A stretch of 42,849 bases of DNA, from positions 1-42,849 of the forward strand of contig JAAENI010000684.1 of assembly GCA_024224595.1 (NCBI GenBank). Reading direction: 5' to 3'. The notes under the pieces were generated by a model that made no database searches, was not told where the DNA came from, and saw only the letters and a program-made list of their open reading frames with translations. The stretch is from Hyphomicrobiales bacterium (lineage in GTDB: Bacteria; Pseudomonadota; Alphaproteobacteria; Rhizobiales; Rhizobiaceae). A program made the position numbers and the translations under genes. Positions 1 to 9,097 of this stretch are shown here, piece by piece; the stretch's first letter is position 1; each line of letters starts with the position of its first letter.

Positions 1-1
1 A

Positions 2-271
2 CGAAAGTCAGAAACGATAACCGTAAGCCTGATTGCTTTGCTATTTCATCCAGCGCTTGTATTTTTGATTTCGTACTATTTGTTTGGTCTTTCGGTGCAA
101 TATGTACAAATTGCTGTAATTCTTGCTGCGATGCCGCCAGGAATAAATATATACATATTTGCCGTGATGTATGGTCGAGCGGTTTCACTTTCCGCATCGA
201 TTGTCATCGCAGCAACATTAGCTTCAATCTTTACAATATCAGGCTGGTTTTGGTTTTTATCGTGGTTTTAG
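2..271 (+). CDS. AEC (auxin efflux carrier)-family permease, C-terminal fragment (5' end outside window)
   Basis: Frame open from the window edge; hydrophobic; C-terminal pattern MPPGINIYIFAVMYGRAVSLSASIVIAATLASIFTISGW typical of AEC transporters. Confidence 0.75.
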   Translation, partial: RKSETITVSLIALLFHPALVFLISYYLFGLSVQYVQIAVILAAMPPGINIYIFAVMYGRAVSLSASIVIAATLASIFTISGWFWFLSWF

Positions 272-327
272 TGTTTCAATAAAAATCTATTGCGCTGCCT
301 GGTTACAATAATTTTTATGTCGACAAT

Positions 328-1731
328 CTATTTCCACCTGCGAATATCCACCAGATGACCGGCGATTGCTGCCGCTGCTGCCATTGCTGGAGAGACCAGA
401 TGAGTACGGCCTTTATACCCTTGCCGACCTTCGAAATTTCTATTTGACGTTGATGCGCAGCGTTCCTCTGGTTTTAGTCGATCATCATTCATCGCCAGAC
501 ACATTGAACATCCAGCTTCACGCCATTCAAAACCAGCATCCATAAAAATCCTGTCCAAACCTTCTGCTTCGGCCTGTTCTTTTACAAGACCCGATCCTGG
601 GACAATCATGGCACTGACGTGAGAACTAACTTTTTTTCCTTTGATGATATCAGCAGCAGAGCGCAGGTCCTCAATGCGCCCATTGGTACATGAACCAATA
701 AATGCGCGATCAATTTTGATATCAGTAATTTTGGTTCCCGCACTCAGTCCCATATATTCAAGCGCACGTGTTTTTGAAGTACGCTCTGTTTCATCGTTAA
801 TATCAGCCGGGTCTGGCACCATCCCTTCAATTGAGACAACATCTTCTGGTGATGAACCCCAAGTGACAGTTGGAGGAAGATTGGCAACGTCAACTTCAAC
901 TACTGTGTCGTAATTGGCACCCTCATCGCTAAACAAAGTTTTCCAGTAAGCAATTGCTTTCTGCAGTTCCTCACCCTCTGGGGATTTTGGCTTGCCCTTG
1001 ATATATTCAAAAGTCTTTTCATCCGGTGCAATCAAACCCGCACGTGCACCTCCTTCAATGGTCATATTACAAACCGTCATTCGTCCTTCCATTGAAAGGT
1101 CCATGATGGCATCACCTGCAAATTCTACAACATGACCGGTACCACCTGCCGTGCCGATTTTGCCGATTACTGCAAGAATGATATCTTTTGCAGAAACATC
1201 ATCCGGCTTTTTGCCATTTACTTTTACCAGCATATTTTTAGCTTTGCGCTGAATAAGCGTCTGTGTTGCAAGGACATGCTCAACTTCAGAAGTGCCGATA
1301 CCGTGGGCTAGCGCACCAAAAGCTCCATGGGTTGACGTGTGACTGTCCCCGCATACAATGGTCATACCCGGCAGTGTAAACCCTTGTTCGGGGCCAATAA
1401 TATGGACGACACCCTGACGCTTGTCGTGTTCAGAAAAGTATTCAATTCCAAATTCTTCAGCATTGGATGCAAGCGCTTCAACCTGAATACGGCTTTCTTC
1501 GTTTTTAATGCCATTTACCCGATCTGCAGTTGTTGGTACGTTATGGTCAACGACTGCAAGTGTTTTTTCCGGTGACCTGACTTTACGCCCCGCTATCCGT
1601 AATCCTTCAAAGGCTTGAGGTGAGGTGACTTCATGAACAAGATGGCGGTCGATATAAAGCAAGCAGGTACCATCCTCCTCTTCGTGGGCCAAGTGATCAT
1701 CCCAAATTTTGTCGTATAGTGTCTTGACCAT
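328..1731 (-). CDS. leuC: 3-isopropylmalate dehydratase large subunit
   Basis: [13 protein letters not shown]..., [54 protein letters not shown] aconitase-family motifs; the ORF can be extended to 1749 with a TTG start. Confidence 0.97.
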   Translation of the reverse strand: MVKTLYDKIWDDHLAHEEEDGTCLLYIDRHLVHEVTSPQAFEGLRIAGRKVRSPEKTLAVVDHNVPTTADRVNGIKNEESRIQVEALASNAEEFGIEYFSEHDKRQGVVHIIGPEQGFTLPGMTIVCGDSHTSTHGAFGALAHGIGTSEVEHVLATQTLIQRKAKNMLVKVNGKKPDDVSAKDIILAVIGKIGTAGGTGHVVEFAGDAIMDLSMEGRMTVCNMTIEGGARAGLIAPDEKTFEYIKGKPKSPEGEELQKAIAYWKTLFSDEGANYDTVVEVDVANLPPTVTWGSSPEDVVSIEGMVPDPADINDETERTSKTRALEYMGLSAGTKITDIKIDRAFIGSCTNGRIEDLRSAADIIKGKKVSSHVSAMIVPGSGLVKEQAEAEGLDRIFMDAGFEWREAGCSMCLAMNDDRLKPEERCASTSNRNFEGRQGYKGRTHLVSPAMAAAAAIAGHLVDIRRWK

Positions 1732-1807
1732 TGGCATTTCCCGTATCAATCAATGTGGCAATTACCGCGTTTATGCAATGTCCGGGAAGGGGCGTCAAGC
1801 ACCTTGA

Positions 1808-3514
1808 TTATCCGGTGGAAGCCTTTTGCAGGGCAGCATCAAGTATCTTGTCACGACCATAAATGTCCTGTCGAAAATGGACGGAATTATCTTTATTTAC
1901 CCAAGCGGTCAGGTAGGTTACGTGCACTGGAATTTTTTCTTTCAATTTGACGATTGTACGTTTTCCTGAGCGTACGGTGGCTTCGATTTTTTTGCGTGAC
2001 CAACCTTGTTTTCCCAGAATTTTTTCCGCCAATGTAAGTGGATCGCGCAGGCGCAGACAACCATGAGAAAAGTACCTCGATACCTTGTTAAATTTTGATT
2101 TCGACGGTGTGTCATGAATATAGACGTTGAATTTATTCGGAAACATAAATTTCACCCTGCCCAATGCATTTTTGGGGCCCGAATCCTGACGAAGGCGAAC
2201 TGGAAAATGACCACGTGAGAAACTGTGCCAAGGCGTTGAAAAAGGGCTAACAATTTTGCCGTTTGCCAGTACCTGAATTCTTTGAGAAACCAATGCACCT
2301 GGATTGGATTTAAGTTTTGGCAGATATTCTTTGGTGGCAATTGAATATGGCACGTTCCAGTAGGGGTTTATTTCTATATATTCCATGACATCTGAAAATA
2401 CCGGAGTACGGTGATAGGGCTGTCCAACCTGTATCAATTCAAAATGCAGATTTTTTTCATCACGCACCAGCTTAATTATCTGATCAGCCAGATTGGAAAA
2501 AATATAATAGCGACCATAACTGTTCTGCATCCACCGTCGCCGTTCCAGATTGACTTTGATCGTTGAGATGCGCTGTTTTATGCTTACGTTCATTTCTGCA
2601 AGAGTTTGAGGTCCAACTACGCCATCATCATCCAAGCCGTGGCGAATTTGGAATTTTTTTACCGCTTCAACCAATGCATCGTCATACACTTCTCCCTCGC
2701 GGGCATCGCTGGAAAGACTCTCATCTTCAATCATACGTTGTCGGATTGCGGTAATTCGGGAATCGCTCATGCCAGGTTTTAAGACCTTGCCTTTTTCAAC
2801 GACTGTCCAACTGCCTTTTGCTGCAATGGTTTTATAGTTTTCCAATGCGACCCGCAGCCGTTCATAGCGTGGTGTATAGGGTGCCATAAATCGCAAAAAG
2901 GCAGCTACCGATTTGGTGATTTTCAATTTCTCGAGAATTTTGCCAGGTGTCACCGCTTCTGGAAAGACTACTATTTCTCGATTAACTGCTTGCGGGTTCA
3001 ATCTTCCGGCATTTAGATGCTGAGCGTAGGCTACAACAGAGCGTGTTAGTTTGAGTTCCAAATCTGCCAAATCTGCCGAATTCGTTTTGGTTAGCTCCTG
3101 AAACAGTTTTGCACTTTGATAGTCATCTGGATTGAGACCATGCTGGTCAGCCTGCAATAATACAGAAACAGCTTTATGTGCCTTGGATGATATTTGACCA
3201 TCTTTGATCCAGATCGGTTCAAACTCATGTTCATGATAAAATGTAGCAATGCCCTCGTAGCGTTCAGCATTTGCCTTGTCCTTGACCGTCATTATCCCGG
3301 CAGCCAGTTTTACTTTCAAAAGTTGTGAAAACTCTGATAATTGGGAGACTTGCTCAGGAGTATCGCTGTTCTCCTGTGAGAATGAAGAATTGGCTGCTGT
3401 CAGAATCATAAACGCAGTAAATAACAGTAATTGCGGCAGATTTTTTGACATTGCTGGTAGCATTGTTTGCCTCCCTGGTGATGTATTTTGTCCCAATAGA
3501 TTTGACATAGCCAA
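1808..3514 (-). CDS. YcbB-like L,D-transpeptidase with peptidoglycan-binding domain and N-terminal signal sequence
   Basis: Catalytic motif FSHGCLRLRDP; PG-binding-like segment YDDALVEAVKKFQIRHGLDDDGVVGPQTLAEMNV; hydrophobic N-terminus LPQLLLFTAFMILTAANSSFS. Confidence 0.9.
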   Translation of the reverse strand: MAMSNLLGQNTSPGRQTMLPAMSKNLPQLLLFTAFMILTAANSSFSQENSDTPEQVSQLSEFSQLLKVKLAAGIMTVKDKANAERYEGIATFYHEHEFEPIWIKDGQISSKAHKAVSVLLQADQHGLNPDDYQSAKLFQELTKTNSADLADLELKLTRSVVAYAQHLNAGRLNPQAVNREIVVFPEAVTPGKILEKLKITKSVAAFLRFMAPYTPRYERLRVALENYKTIAAKGSWTVVEKGKVLKPGMSDSRITAIRQRMIEDESLSSDAREGEVYDDALVEAVKKFQIRHGLDDDGVVGPQTLAEMNVSIKQRISTIKVNLERRRWMQNSYGRYYIFSNLADQIIKLVRDEKNLHFELIQVGQPYHRTPVFSDVMEYIEINPYWNVPYSIATKEYLPKLKSNPGALVSQRIQVLANGKIVSPFSTPWHSFSRGHFPVRLRQDSGPKNALGRVKFMFPNKFNVYIHDTPSKSKFNKVSRYFSHGCLRLRDPLTLAEKILGKQGWSRKKIEATVRSGKRTIVKLKEKIPVHVTYLTAWVNKDNSVHFRQDIYGRDKILDAALQKASTG

Positions 3515-3571
3515 AATATGTTAGCAACTCAAATAGCCAACTTTCATCTGATTGCAATAGTCGCAAAATAA

Positions 3572-3597
3572 AAAAGGCGATCCAAAGACCGCCTTTT
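3572..3597 (-). terminator. Rho-independent terminator downstream of rplS
   Basis: AAAAGGCG (3572-3579) / CGCCTTTT (3590-3597); the minus strand continues into ...GCCTTTTTTATTTT. Confidence 0.8.
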
Positions 3598-3627
3598 GTA
3601 AACTTGTAGAATTTGTAATATTCCTGA

Positions 3628-4155
3628 TTATTCGGTGTTATTTGAAGCTTCGGCCTCTGCTGCTGCTTTAGCTGTTGCTTCTTCGGCTGCTTTTGCCTTT
3701 GCAAGAGCTTCAGCTGAAGCGACTTTTTCCGCCTCGATACGAGCTTTTTCTTCAACAATCTTTTTTCGGGATTCGTCATTTAAACGCTTTGCTCTCGTGC
3801 CGCTGTTTTCAACGATACGGGCTGATTTACCACGACGCTCGCGAAGGTAGTATAATTTTGCGCGGCGAACCCGACCTCGTCGGACAACTTCCACGCCTTC
3901 CACCAAAGGTGAATAAATTGGAAAAATACGCTCAACTCCTTCACCATAAGAAATTTTGCGAACGGTAAAACTTTCATTGATACCACCACCCTGGCGACCA
4001 ATGCAAACACCTTCATAAGCCTGGATACGTGTACGGGTTCCTTCAGTAACGCGAACCAATACGCGAACGGTATCGCCGGGTTCAAATTCCGGCAATTTGC
4101 GTTTTTCATCAATTCTGGCTTTTTGTTCAGCTTCGAGCTGTTGGATAATATTCAT
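3628..4155 (-). CDS. rplS: 50S ribosomal protein L19 with Ala/Glu/Lys-rich C-terminal extension
   Basis: [11 protein letters not shown]..., [83 protein letters not shown]. Confidence 0.98.
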   Translation of the reverse strand: MNIIQQLEAEQKARIDEKRKLPEFEPGDTVRVLVRVTEGTRTRIQAYEGVCIGRQGGGINESFTVRKISYGEGVERIFPIYSPLVEGVEVVRRGRVRRAKLYYLRERRGKSARIVENSGTRAKRLNDESRKKIVEEKARIEAEKVASAEALAKAKAAEEATAKAAAEAEASNNTE

Positions 4156-4394
4156 CTACTTAAACCTAATATTGCTGCGACCAGAGTTCAGCGTGGCTGC
4201 CTTTGTCGTCAATCATTGTTGTTGATTTGCAATTCAAGAGCGACCGTATTGATCTTTTTATTCCAACGGTTTTCTGCGGCTATCCGCTGGTGTTGGCTGA
4301 ACAATCAAAATGTGGTCGGTAAATTTGCCTGGATTCCGGTTTCAGAGGAATTTGACGATTCTATAAGACATATTTATTTGATTGTCGACAGAAT

Positions 4395-5111
4395 TCAGGA
4401 TTCTTTTTCGTCTAGTTTGCTGAATAAATCCGGTCGCTTCTCCCGGGTTATCTGAACTGAACGTTCTTGTCTCCACGTGTCGATATTTTGATGATTGCCG
4501 GATAGCAATATATCCGGTATTTCCTGTCCTTCAAAACTTTGCGGCCTTGTATAGTGGGGGTGTTCCAGAGTCCCCGATTCATGACTTTCATACTGACCCG
4601 AAACCGAATTGCCCATCACTCCCGGTAACAATCTAATGATGGCATCCAATAATGCTAAAGCTGCGGGTTCACCACCGGATAAAACATAATCTCCAATTGA
4701 GACCTCTTGCAGATTACGTTTTTCTATTACACGTTCATCGACACCCTCAAATCGCCCGCAGACAATAACCACGCCTGGCTCCATAGCCAATTCGCGAATA
4801 TATTGTTGATCTAACAATCTACCCCTTGGACTCATCAACAGTCTTGGGCGCGTGTCGTTGACATTGGATGCATGATCTATTGCCGCAGCTAGCACATTGG
4901 GTTTTAAAACCATGCCGGCGCCACCGCCTGCTGGCGTATCATCAACTTGCCGATGTTTTCCCTCGCCGAAATCGCGCAAGGCAACCAGATCCAATTGCCA
5001 GAGCCCTTTATCTCGAGCACGCCCCGCCAATGAATGACCTAAAGATCCGGGAAACATTTCGGGGTATAAAGTGATCATGGAAATCAGGAATGGATTTGGG
5101 TTTTCATCCAT
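4395..5111 (-). CDS. trmD: tRNA (guanine-N1)-methyltransferase
   Basis: [75 protein letters not shown]; likely start at MDENPNP (5111). Confidence 0.97.
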   Translation of the reverse strand: MDENPNPFLISMITLYPEMFPGSLGHSLAGRARDKGLWQLDLVALRDFGEGKHRQVDDTPAGGGAGMVLKPNVLAAAIDHASNVNDTRPRLLMSPRGRLLDQQYIRELAMEPGVVIVCGRFEGVDERVIEKRNLQEVSIGDYVLSGGEPAALALLDAIIRLLPGVMGNSVSGQYESHESGTLEHPHYTRPQSFEGQEIPDILLSGNHQNIDTWRQERSVQITREKRPDLFSKLDEKES

Positions 5112-5688
5112 CCTGGACCTCCGGATCAATTGTTATAGAACTTTCATCATCATCAGAATCTCGTTCACTTATTTGGGTAGGATGAACAATGAAAACCTGA
5201 TGAGTTTCCAAATTGATTTTTGGCACATTGATTTTTGTAAATTCAAGAAACCAGGTTTTTGACCCTGTTCTGCCGTTTTCCAATATGGGCGTAATCTCCA
5301 GGAGATCACCTGCACCGAAATTGGATATGCCGTGAATTTTACCAATTTTGATTTGATCTTCATCCAGGACATCCAGATTGATCAGATCGTTGATATAGAA
5401 TTCATCATCATCATTTCTTGGAAGGCAGTTGCGTTCGATAAACAATTCCAGACCACGGGCATTTTGCGCAAGTTCGCGTGTGGTCAGTTCCTTGAATGTT
5501 ACGACAAGGACATTTCTTGCTAAATGGAACTTGGTGATGGTAAATGACTGACCGTCTTTGCTTGTTAAGGGTCCGTAATCGTCTATAGCCATCGGGTCCT
5601 GAGTAAAACTGGTTACTCGAACCTGTCCACGAACACCGTGTGGGGCACCGATTTTGGCAAGTAATACTGGATCTTGGAGTTTACTCAT
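5104..5688 (-). CDS. rimM: 16S rRNA processing protein RimM
   Basis: [55 protein letters not shown]; position between rpsP and trmD; 8-bp overlap with trmD. Confidence 0.93.
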   Translation of the reverse strand: MSKLQDPVLLAKIGAPHGVRGQVRVTSFTQDPMAIDDYGPLTSKDGQSFTITKFHLARNVLVVTFKELTTRELAQNARGLELFIERNCLPRNDDDEFYINDLINLDVLDEDQIKIGKIHGISNFGAGDLLEITPILENGRTGSKTWFLEFTKINVPKINLETHQVFIVHPTQISERDSDDDESSITIDPEVQDG

Positions 5689-5757
5689 AAAATACAGTTT
5701 CAAATATTGGATGGATAGCCGATCTGTTTTCCCTTATCATCTGCTGAAAACAAGAAT

Positions 5758-5784
5758 TCAAAGTCGCAATTGTTGCGACTTTGA
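5758..5784 (-). terminator. Perfect 12-bp hairpin between rpsP and rimM (attenuator/terminator or processing site)
   Basis: TCAAAGTCGCAA (5758-5769) / TTGCGACTTTGA (5773-5784), 3-nt loop; only a weak T-tract follows on the minus strand. Confidence 0.5.
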
Positions 5785-5825
5785 GAAATAGGTGATGGTA
5801 GCAAATGCACCATTGAGCGGCTGAG

Positions 5826-6206
5826 TTACGCGTCTTCGCTCGCCTCGGTAGATTCCTGAGCCGTAGCGATTTCTTCAGCTTTGGCTTTTTTCTCTTCAAT
5901 ACGTTCCAGTGCTTTTTTGCCAGGAAGTGCTTTTTTTGGGTTGTTGCGCGCCTCGCGTTTAAGAACGCCTTGCTCATCTAGAATACGTGACACTCGATCT
6001 GTTGGTTTTGCACCCATTTTCAGCCAGTGTTCGATACGCTCCTGTTTAATAACTGTGCGTTCTGTATCTTTGGGAAGCAGCGGATTAAATGTGCCAACCT
6101 TTTCGATATAGCGACCATCGCGCGGTGCGCGCACATCGGCAACTACGAGTGAGTAAAACGGGCGTTTTTTCGAACCACCACGTGCGAGTCTAATTTTAAG
6201 GGCCAT
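5826..6206 (-). CDS. rpsP: 30S ribosomal protein S16
   Basis: [55 protein letters not shown] upstream. Confidence 0.98.
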   Translation of the reverse strand: MALKIRLARGGSKKRPFYSLVVADVRAPRDGRYIEKVGTFNPLLPKDTERTVIKQERIEHWLKMGAKPTDRVSRILDEQGVLKREARNNPKKALPGKKALERIEEKKAKAEEIATAQESTEASEDA

Positions 6207-6249
6207 TAATGTTCTCCTTGAATCTGTATATGGCTGGATAGTCAGTTAA

Positions 6250-6564
6250 TTATGATGTTATTGTTTTTTGGGCCTGTTCATGATGTCTGATCACCTCCTG
6301 AATGATGAAATTCAGCAGCTTTTCAGCAAAATCCGGGTCGAGGTCAGCCTTTTCAGCCAGCCTTCTTAAACGTTTGATCTGATTTTGTTCGCGACTTTTG
6401 TCGGCTGGCGGAAGGCAGTTTGCAGCTTTGAACTGGCCAACCTGTTTGGTAATGCGAAAACGTTCCGCAATAATATGGATCAATGCTGCATCCATATTAT
6501 CAATGGAAAGACGGTAACGTGCCAATTTTTCTGAAGATGTTTCTGTTTGCTGGTCAACTGTCAT
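6250..6564 (-). CDS. Chorismate mutase (AroQ class)
   Basis: YRLSIDNMDAALIHIIAERFRITKQVGQFKA...FIIQEVIRHHEQ; ATGA overlap with the ffh stop. Confidence 0.88.
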   Translation of the reverse strand: MTVDQQTETSSEKLARYRLSIDNMDAALIHIIAERFRITKQVGQFKAANCLPPADKSREQNQIKRLRRLAEKADLDPDFAEKLLNFIIQEVIRHHEQAQKTITS

Positions 6565-8045
6565 TTCTTTTTTCCCAGTCCCGGCAAGGTCGGCACTCCC
6601 GAGCCTGGTCCGCCTATTTGTCGGGCCATGTCTTCCAGTTGTTTGGGATTCATTTTGGATATGTCGGGCATGCCGCTTCCCGCGCCGGGCATTCCGCCTC
6701 CCATCATGCCTCCCAAAGAACCGCCAAGTCCGCCCATCAATCCGCCAAGGCCACCCTTTTTACCAATTTTTTTCATCATATCTCCCATGCCGCGATGCAT
6801 CTTGAGGAGCTTATTGATTTCCTGAACCGATGTCCCGGAGCCCGCCGCCACCCGTTTTTTGCGACTGGCATTAAGCAATTTGGGAGCACTGCGCTCTTTT
6901 TTTGTCATTGATGAAATGATTGCCTGCTGCCGTTTGAAGACACTTTCATCCAATCCAGCAGCGTCGATTTGTTTTTTGATTTTGCCAACGCCTGGTAACA
7001 TACCCATGATGCCACCCATATTTTGCATTTGTTTCAATTGATCAGAGAGATCATTCAAATCGAACTGGCCTTTTTGCATTCGCCTGGCCATTGCGGCAGC
7101 TTTTTCCTGATCGATGTTCTCTGCGGCTTTTTCAACCAGTGAAACGACATCGCCCATGCCCAGAATTCGGTCTGCTATTCGCCCGGGATGAAAATCCTCA
7201 AGCGCTTCCATTTTTTCACCGGTACCAATCAGCTTAATCGGTTTGCCTGTGACTTCACGCATGGAAAGGGCTGCACCGCCGCGCCCATCGCCGTCGACTC
7301 TGGTTAATACGATACCGGTAATGCCGACACGCTCATTGAAACTCTGTGCAAGATTAACCGCGTCCTGACCAGTCAGAGAATCAGCCACTAATAAAATTTC
7401 GTGTGGATTTACGGCAGACTTGATATCCGCCATTTCAGCCATTAACGGTTCGTCTATGTGTGTGCGACCTGCGGTATCAAGGATGATAACATCATACCCG
7501 CCCAATTTGCCTGCCTGATGCGCCCGTTTGGCAATTTCTACCGGAGTCTGACCTTCAACAATGGCCAGCGTCTGTATTTCAATTTGCTCGCCCAATTGCC
7601 GTAATTGTTCCTGGGCAGCTGGTCTGCGAACATCCAGTGATGCCATCAGGACTTTTTTACTTTGTTTTTCATATAAGCGCTTGGCAATTTTGGCTGAAGT
7701 CGTGGTCTTACCCGAACCCTGCAACCCAACCATCATGATAGCAACTGGCGCAGTCGCTGCCAGAGAAATCGGGTCAGCATCGCTGCCCAGCATCGTTACC
7801 AATTCATCATGGACAATTTTTACGACCATTTGGCCTGGTGTCACGGATTTGACAACCTCAGCGCCTACGGCTTTTTCACGCACCCGTTCGGTAAAGGAAC
7901 GCACAACCTCAAGTGCCACATCGGCCTCAATCAGGGCGCGACGAATTTCTCGTAATGCAGAACCGACATCTTTTTCCGACAGTGCTCCACGTCGTGTGAG
8001 ACCATCGAATATTCCGCTTAAGCGATCAGATAATGATTCAAACAT
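6561..8045 (-). CDS. ffh: Signal recognition particle protein (GTPase)
   Basis: MVGLQGSGKTTTSAKIAKRL, DVRRPAAQEQLRQLG, DTAGRTHIDEPLM, LTRVDGDGRGGAALSM; Met/Gly-rich M-domain C-terminus. Confidence 0.98.
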   Translation of the reverse strand: MFESLSDRLSGIFDGLTRRGALSEKDVGSALREIRRALIEADVALEVVRSFTERVREKAVGAEVVKSVTPGQMVVKIVHDELVTMLGSDADPISLAATAPVAIMMVGLQGSGKTTTSAKIAKRLYEKQSKKVLMASLDVRRPAAQEQLRQLGEQIEIQTLAIVEGQTPVEIAKRAHQAGKLGGYDVIILDTAGRTHIDEPLMAEMADIKSAVNPHEILLVADSLTGQDAVNLAQSFNERVGITGIVLTRVDGDGRGGAALSMREVTGKPIKLIGTGEKMEALEDFHPGRIADRILGMGDVVSLVEKAAENIDQEKAAAMARRMQKGQFDLNDLSDQLKQMQNMGGIMGMLPGVGKIKKQIDAAGLDESVFKRQQAIISSMTKKERSAPKLLNASRKKRVAAGSGTSVQEINKLLKMHRGMGDMMKKIGKKGGLGGLMGGLGGSLGGMMGGGMPGAGSGMPDISKMNPKQLEDMARQIGGPGSGVPTLPGLGKKK

Positions 8046-8180
8046 TACATTTCCCGGTTTTTCTGGAATACATCCAGAACATTACAAAAGCACAAGCCAA
8101 AAGCACCCGGGGGCGCACCGCGCTGCCGGATGGGTTCTATCAGGATCTCTTTATACCTTTTCGGGGCCTGACCAGAATTG
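8046..8180 (-). ncRNA. Candidate structured 5' leader of ffh
   Basis: GC-rich hairpin around GCGC-GGT-GCGC flanked by CCGG/CCGG, plus TTCTGGA (8061-8067)/TCCAGAA (8073-8079) hairpin 16 nt upstream of the ffh start; no coding ORF assigned here on the minus strand. Confidence 0.35.
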
Positions 8181-8219
8181 ACAGATGAATTTGTCAAGAT
8201 TTTGCGGTGTTAAACCTGA

Positions 8220-8287
8220 ATTGTTTCAGTCTGTCAAGGCGACTGGAAATTTGGGTGACGTTTCAACTTTATGACTGAACCAACAAT
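8220..8287. repeat. Long-span inverted repeat in the ydcF-ffh spacer
   Basis: ATTGTTTCAGTC (8220-8231) pairs with GACTGA (8273-8278) + AACAAT (8282-8287), 3-nt bulge; nested GTCA/TGAC in the loop. Confidence 0.5.
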
Positions 8288-9064
8288 TCATAATCTGTCA
8301 GTTAATTTGTAAGCGAGAATGCCAAGCAATTCGTGGAACAGAATATTCATTTTTGAAAACTGCTCGGTGGAATTTGTGGTTATCCATGGAAATTTCAAAG
8401 TTTCAGCACGATAATCCGTTGGCCAGGCAATCACCTCCATGCCGGCTTTTTTAAAACTGCCAATTGATCTGGACATGTGAAAGGCCGATGTTACCAACAA
8501 CCAGTTGCTAATGTTGCGGTCTTTGACCATGGCAATAGTGTTAATGGCGTTTTGCCAGGTGTTTTTTGCCTCTGTTTCAAGCAGCACTTCATTATCGATG
8601 GCGCCCATTTGTTCGAATAAGGTTCTAAATGCCAGTGCTTCCTCCCCTTCGCGACCGACCAAATGACCTGAACCACCCGTAAAAACCAGCAGCGCAGTAG
8701 GATATTTTTTTGAGAGAATGACGGCTTCTGTTATACGCTCGGCGGAGCTATTAAGGTGATACCAGTTCTTTTTCACCTGTTTATTTCTGGATGTTGTGCC
8801 TCCAAGAATAATTATCCCCAGGGGTTGTTTCTCGATGCTGGTCAAGACTGGTTGTTTATGCTGGCGCTCCAGGATTGAAAGGGCAAAATCACTGATCTGG
8901 GTATATCCACACAATACAAAAAACAGACCAACAAGGAAAAAGAGATTTTTTGCGATGGTAGCTTTACCCAAGTGGTCTAAACTACCGGCAAGTCCAAGGA
9001 GCAAAGCCATTAAATTTAGAGGCTGGGCAAAGATGCTCAGAAGTTTTGAAACAACAAAGAACAT
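8288..9064 (-). CDS. YdcF/ElyC-like DUF218 membrane protein
   Basis: IIILGGTTSRN...RITEAVILSKKYPTALLVFTGGSG...LLETEAKNTWQNA...WLLVTSAFHMSRSIGSFKKAG...VIAWPTDY; N-terminal TM helices. Confidence 0.85.
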   Translation of the reverse strand: MFFVVSKLLSIFAQPLNLMALLLGLAGSLDHLGKATIAKNLFFLVGLFFVLCGYTQISDFALSILERQHKQPVLTSIEKQPLGIIILGGTTSRNKQVKKNWYHLNSSAERITEAVILSKKYPTALLVFTGGSGHLVGREGEEALAFRTLFEQMGAIDNEVLLETEAKNTWQNAINTIAMVKDRNISNWLLVTSAFHMSRSIGSFKKAGMEVIAWPTDYRAETLKFPWITTNSTEQFSKMNILFHELLGILAYKLTDRL

Positions 9065-9097
9065 ATCGATATTTGCATTTTCTATCTATTGTTCAAT

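Noticed and set aside
3354-3779. 141-aa minus ORF ([22 protein letters not shown]...) with lysine/glutamine-rich sequence
   Set aside because: Overlaps the rplS C-terminal coding region in another frame and runs into the L,D-transpeptidase 5' end; low-complexity shadow of the Ala/Glu-rich L19 tail
5681-5977. 98-aa minus ORF rich in Lys/Arg
   Set aside because: Alternative frame of rpsP; no family similarity
6561-6860. Gly/Met-rich low-complexity tract (GGLGGLMGGLGGSLGGMMGGGMPG) as a possible repeat or phase-variable element
   Set aside because: It is the ordinary Met/Gly-rich C-terminal tail of Ffh; codons vary, so no DNA-level tandem repeat
7561-8181. 206-aa plus ORF opposite ffh
   Set aside because: Antisense to the well-supported ffh gene and its leader; Ser/Arg/Thr-rich composition typical of a shadow ORF
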